A DNA stretch of 64,000 nt from Castellaniella denitrificans (lineage in GTDB: Bacteria; Pseudomonadota; Gammaproteobacteria; Burkholderiales; Burkholderiaceae_B). Location of the stretch: contig NZ_JBHSEZ010000001.1 of NCBI RefSeq assembly GCF_042653765.1, positions 124,001 through 188,000 of the forward strand. Direction: 5' to 3'. The translations under genes were made by a program, and so were the position numbers. Below, in pieces: positions 61,486 through 64,000 of the stretch (the stretch's first letter is position 1; every line of letters begins with the position of its first letter). The notes beneath the pieces are model-generated. The model was given only the letters and a program-made list of their open reading frames with translations, had not been told where the DNA came from and made no database searches.

Positions 61486-61508
61486 TCGAGTCCCGTTTCC
61501 CGCTCCAG
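61486..61508 (+). repeat. Right att-like site (partial tRNA-Gly 3' end)
   Basis: TCGAGTCCCGTTTCCCGCTCCAG matches the end of tRNA-Gly at 58298-58320 with two differences; the last 15 bases are identical. No other part of a tRNA is present upstream of it, so it is a fragment and not a second gene. Confidence 0.75.
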
Positions 61509-61512
61509 ATTC

Positions 61513-61546
61513 CAACAAGGCCCAAACTTCGGTTTGGGCCTTGTTG
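61513..61546 (+). terminator. TTCG-loop terminator beyond the right att copy
   Basis: A perfect 15-bp stem (61513-61527 and 61532-61546) around TTCG, similar in its inner part (GGCCCAAAC / GTTTGGGCC) to the terminator after tRNA-Gly. It is probably the ancestral terminator of the tRNA gene, displaced by the island. Confidence 0.75.
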
Positions 61547-61624
61547 CTTTCTGCGCCGGAACCAACGACAGTCCGAAGACCGGATCAACAGGCCAGCCGA
61601 TGGCATCGATGAGCACCCGGACGG

Positions 61625-62020
61625 CTACTTCGCCGCGAATCGCTCGAAGACCTGCTTTCCCGTCATCTTCCGCGTCTGGTTCTTCAGTTCGTAGAAAGCA
61701 GGCTTCTCGTCGGTGAAGATCTCATCGACGAGCCGGAACGACCGGTCCTGGAAGAGCCCGGCGGGCAGGATGTATTCGTTGCCGGACACCAGGCGATAGA
61801 ACAGATGGGTGCCGCACGTCGGGCAGAAACCGCGCTCGGCCCAATCGGACGAACGGTAAACCTGCGCCTTGCCGCCGGAGAACTCGACGCCGGTGCCGCA
61901 ATGCACGGCGAACAGGGGGCCGCCCGACCAGCGCCGGCACATGGAGCAATGGCACAGCCCGATCTGCTCGCGATCCGGCGCCGTCACTTCGATGGAACCG
62001 CAGAGACATTTTCCTTTCAT
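61625..62020 (-). CDS. GFA (CENP-V/GFA domain) family protein
   Basis: A 131-residue zinc-binding protein of the glutathione-dependent formaldehyde-activating (GFA) family. Zinc ligands: CLCGS at residues 5-7, LCHCSMCRRWSGG and GFCPTCGTHLFYRL. Length is normal. The family includes S-hydroxymethyl-glutathione synthase but most members are uncharacterised. It is divergent from the glucose dehydrogenase gene and lies just beyond the island. Confidence 0.9.
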   Translation of the reverse strand: MKGKCLCGSIEVTAPDREQIGLCHCSMCRRWSGGPLFAVHCGTGVEFSGGKAQVYRSSDWAERGFCPTCGTHLFYRLVSGNEYILPAGLFQDRSFRLVDEIFTDEKPAFYELKNQTRKMTGKQVFERFAAK

Positions 62021-62058
62021 GACAAACTCCTGTCGGAACGGGAAACCAATCGAGAAAC

Positions 62059-62077
62059 ACCACTATGATAGAGTGGT
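62059..62077. promoter_or_regulatory. Small palindrome between GFA gene and gcd
   Basis: ACCACT (62059-62064) and AGTGGT (62072-62077) around a 7-base centre, with TATGAT at 62064-62069 inside. The location between two divergent starts suits an operator, but no regulator is adjacent. Confidence 0.35.
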
Positions 62078-62108
62078 CTTCATGCTTTCGTGCGCAAGGA
62101 TGACGCCC

Positions 62109-64000
62109 ATGAACACGACCAGTCCTCACAGGACCACGTCCCAGACCATCGGCTGGGTGGTGCTGATCCTGATCGCGCTTTATTCGCTGCTCGGTGGAAT
62201 CTGGCTGTCGGCGCTGGGCGGCTCGTGGTACTACGCCGTGCTGGGCGTGGCATTGCTGGCGAGCGCTTGGCTGCTGCGGCGGCAACGGACGGCGGGACTG
62301 TGGCTGTACGCACTGATCCTGGCGGCCACGCTGGCCTGGGGCCTGTGGGAAACCGGCCCCGACTTCTGGGCGCTGGCGCCGCGCTACGACCTGCTGTTCC
62401 TGCTGGGCCTGTGGCTGCTGCTGCCGCCCGCCACGCGCGGTTTCGCCGCCCCGGGGCCCGCCAAGGCCGCCGTGGGCGTGGCGATGCTGGGCATGCTGGC
62501 GGTGCTGGGCTACGGCCTGTTCAATGATCCGCAGGAAATCGACGGCACGCTCGCCCGCGCCCAGCCGGTCCAGGCGCGGCCGGTGCCCGGCGTGGCGGAC
62601 GAGGACTGGCCGGCCTACGGCCGCACGGAAGGCGGCGTGCGGTATTCGCCGCTGGCGCAGATCAACGACGGCAACGTCAAGAACCTGCGCGTCGCATGGA
62701 CCTATCGCACCGGCGACTTCCGCACCGCGAACGATTCGGGCGAGACCACCAACGAGGTCACGCCGATCAAGGTCGGCGACAAGCTGTTCCTGTGCACGCC
62801 GCACCAGTTCCTGGACGCGCTCGACGCCGCCACCGGCCGGCGCCTGTGGCGCTACGACCCGAAGCTGAAGGCCGACAGGACTTTCCAGCACCTGACCTGC
62901 CGGGGCGTGGCCTATCACGACGCGCACAATGCGGCGCGTTTTCCGGCCAGCGCCGCCAAGGCCGATGGCCAGGCGTCGGACCAGTGCCCGCGCAAGGTGC
63001 TGCTGCCCACCAACGACGGGCGCCTGATCGCGGTGAATGCCGACAATGGCCAGCAATGCGGCGATTTCGGCAAGGACGGCGAGATCGACCTGCAGCAAAG
63101 CATGCCCCACGCCTACCCGGGCGGCTACAACCCGACGTCGCCACCGGTGGTCACCGCGTCGACCATCGTCATCGGCGGCTCGGTGACGGACAACTTCTCC
63201 AACAAGGAGCCGTCCGGCGTGATTCGCGGCTACGACGTGCGCACCGGCGCGCTGAAGTGGGTGTTCGACACCGGCGCGGAGGACCCCAACGCCATGCCGG
63301 GCGAGCACACGAAGTTCGTGCACAACTCGCCCAACGCCTGGGCGCCCCTGGCCTACGACGCGCGGACCGACGTGGTCTACGTCCCCACCGGCGTGGGCAC
63401 GCCCGACATCTGGGGCGGCGACCGCGATGCCTTGAAAGAGCGCTACGCCAATTCCATCCTGGCGCTGGACGCTTCCACCGGCCGCCTGATCTGGCACTTC
63501 CAGACCACGCACCATGATCTGTGGGACATGGACGTGCCGGCGCAGCCCTCGCTGATGGACGTGACGACTGACGATGGCGAGATCGTGCCGGCCATCTACG
63601 TGCTCACCAAGACCGGCAACGTGTTCGTGCTGGACCGCCGCGACGGCCGGCCCATCGTGCCGGTGACGGAAAGAGCCGTGCCGCAGAGCGTGGCGCGCGG
63701 CCCGCAGACCCGGGGCGAACATTACGCGCCGACCCAGCCATTCTCGGCGCTGGACCTGGCCCCCCAGGGCAGGCTCACCGACAAGGACATGTGGGGCGCC
63801 ACGATGCTGGACCAGCTGATGTGCCGCGTGATGTTCAAGCGCCTCAACTACGACGGCATCTACACGCCGCCGTCCGAGAACGGCACGCTGGTGTTTCCCG
63901 GCAATCTGGGCGTGTTCGAATGGGGCGGCATGTCGGTGAACCAGGATCGCCAGGTGGCGCTGGCGAACCCGATCGGCCTGCCGTTCGTCTCCCGGCTCAT
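62109..64000 (+). CDS. gcd: Membrane-bound quinoprotein (PQQ) glucose dehydrogenase, 5' part
   Basis: The window holds the first 630 residues of a PQQ enzyme oxidising glucose to gluconolactone in the periplasm and passing electrons to ubiquinone. Residues about 15-135 contain four to five membrane helices (TIGWVVLILIALYSLLGG), then the beta-propeller: WPAYGRTEGGVRYSPLAQIN, LWRYDPKLKADRTFQHLTCR, FVHNSPNAWAPLAYDARTDV, WHFQTTHHDLWDMDVPAQPS and YAPTQPFSALDLAPQ. The start ATG 62109 follows AAGGA by eight bases; ATG 62100 is an alternative. The frame is open to the window end. Confidence 0.93.
   Translation, partial: MNTTSPHRTTSQTIGWVVLILIALYSLLGGIWLSALGGSWYYAVLGVALLASAWLLRRQRTAGLWLYALILAATLAWGLWETGPDFWALAPRYDLLFLLGLWLLLPPATRGFAAPGPAKAAVGVAMLGMLAVLGYGLFNDPQEIDGTLARAQPVQARPVPGVADEDWPAYGRTEGGVRYSPLAQINDGNVKNLRVAWTYRTGDFRTANDSGETTNEVTPIKVGDKLFLCTPHQFLDALDAATGRRLWRYDPKLKADRTFQHLTCRGVAYHDAHNAARFPASAAKADGQASDQCPRKVLLPTNDGRLIAVNADNGQQCGDFGKDGEIDLQQSMPHAYPGGYNPTSPPVVTASTIVIGGSVTDNFSNKEPSGVIRGYDVRTGALKWVFDTGAEDPNAMPGEHTKFVHNSPNAWAPLAYDARTDVVYVPTGVGTPDIWGGDRDALKERYANSILALDASTGRLIWHFQTTHHDLWDMDVPAQPSLMDVTTDDGEIVPAIYVLTKTGNVFVLDRRDGRPIVPVTERAVPQSVARGPQTRGEHYAPTQPFSALDLAPQGRLTDKDMWGATMLDQLMCRVMFKRLNYDGIYTPPSENGTLVFPGNLGVFEWGGMSVNQDRQVALANPIGLPFVSRL

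Larger units (their letters stand above)
58320..61508. mobile_element. Putative tRNA-Gly integrative island (3.2 kb), no integrase
   Basis: A segment bounded by the tRNA-Gly gene and a second copy of its 3' end. It holds a broken gene of unknown function and a hipBA toxin-antitoxin pair, all on the minus strand. The part up to about 59590 is visibly AT-rich against the neighbouring 70% GC genes, and hipBA is intermediate. No integrase, transposase or plasmid gene is present, so the element is either a remnant or depends on another's integrase. Confidence 0.7.

Noticed and set aside
58320..61508. Integrase or transposase inside the tRNA-Gly island
   Set aside because: All frames longer than about 60 codons were considered; only hipA, hipB and the broken gene have coding character.
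61486..61508. A second tRNA-Gly gene at the right island end
   Set aside because: Only the last 22 tRNA bases are present; there is no acceptor 5' arm, D arm or anticodon arm upstream.

Overview
The window is high-GC DNA (visibly near 70% in most genes) with the gene content of a betaproteobacterium, most likely Alcaligenaceae (Bordetella/Achromobacter-like). The order gyrA - ompA - ubiG - gph, the serS/lolA/ftsK/trxB block, grpE-dnaK-dnaJ with hemH, hrcA, nadK, recN and fur-bamE-dapB fit that group. This placement comes from gene content and protein sequence read by eye, not from a database search.

Layout. 1-5.5 kb: gyrA (5' part), ompA, ubiG, gph and a meso-diaminopimelate dehydrogenase. 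5.6-9.4 kb: a Tat-exported binding protein, ATPase and fused permease forming one ABC importer. 9.5-19.7 kb: accessory metabolism, including an esterase, a DUF924 protein, a binding-protein-like gene, a DMT transporter, an AhpD-like protein, an ECF sigma factor, a cupredoxin pair, a PfpI protein, an ene-reductase, and a TetR regulator divergent from an MFS pump across a perfect operator. 19.7-30 kb: tRNA-Ser(CGA) near serS, wrbA, an antitoxin with a decayed toxin, rarA, lolA, ftsK, trxB, an Smr-domain protein and a small multidrug transporter. 29.7-36 kb: a SpeD-SpeE fusion, a GAF-GAF-GGDEF-EAL protein, icd and DUF1841. 36-46 kb: two small cytochromes c, a MoxR/GNAT/VWA operon, an omega-aminotransferase divergent from a MocR regulator, and an M16 peptidase. 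46-58 kb: heat shock (dnaJ, dnaK and grpE, with sigma-32-type promoters before dnaK and grpE), hemH, hrcA, nadK, recN, fur, bamE, dapB and murB. 58.2-61.5 kb: a small AT-richer island between tRNA-Gly(GCC) and a second copy of the tRNA 3' end, carrying hipBA and a broken gene of unknown function. 61.6-64 kb: a GFA-family gene and the 5' part of a quinoprotein glucose dehydrogenase.

The most interesting items are the tRNA-Gly island with its duplicated att-like ends and a cargo gene broken by a 109-bp tandem duplication; the polyamine fusion enzyme; a dispersed palindromic repeat in at least four places, one of which supplies the C-terminus of a transporter; an intact antitoxin beside a deleted ParE-like toxin; and several clear operators (TetR, MocR, antitoxin) and heat-shock promoters. 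No CRISPR array, rRNA, transposase or integrase was seen.
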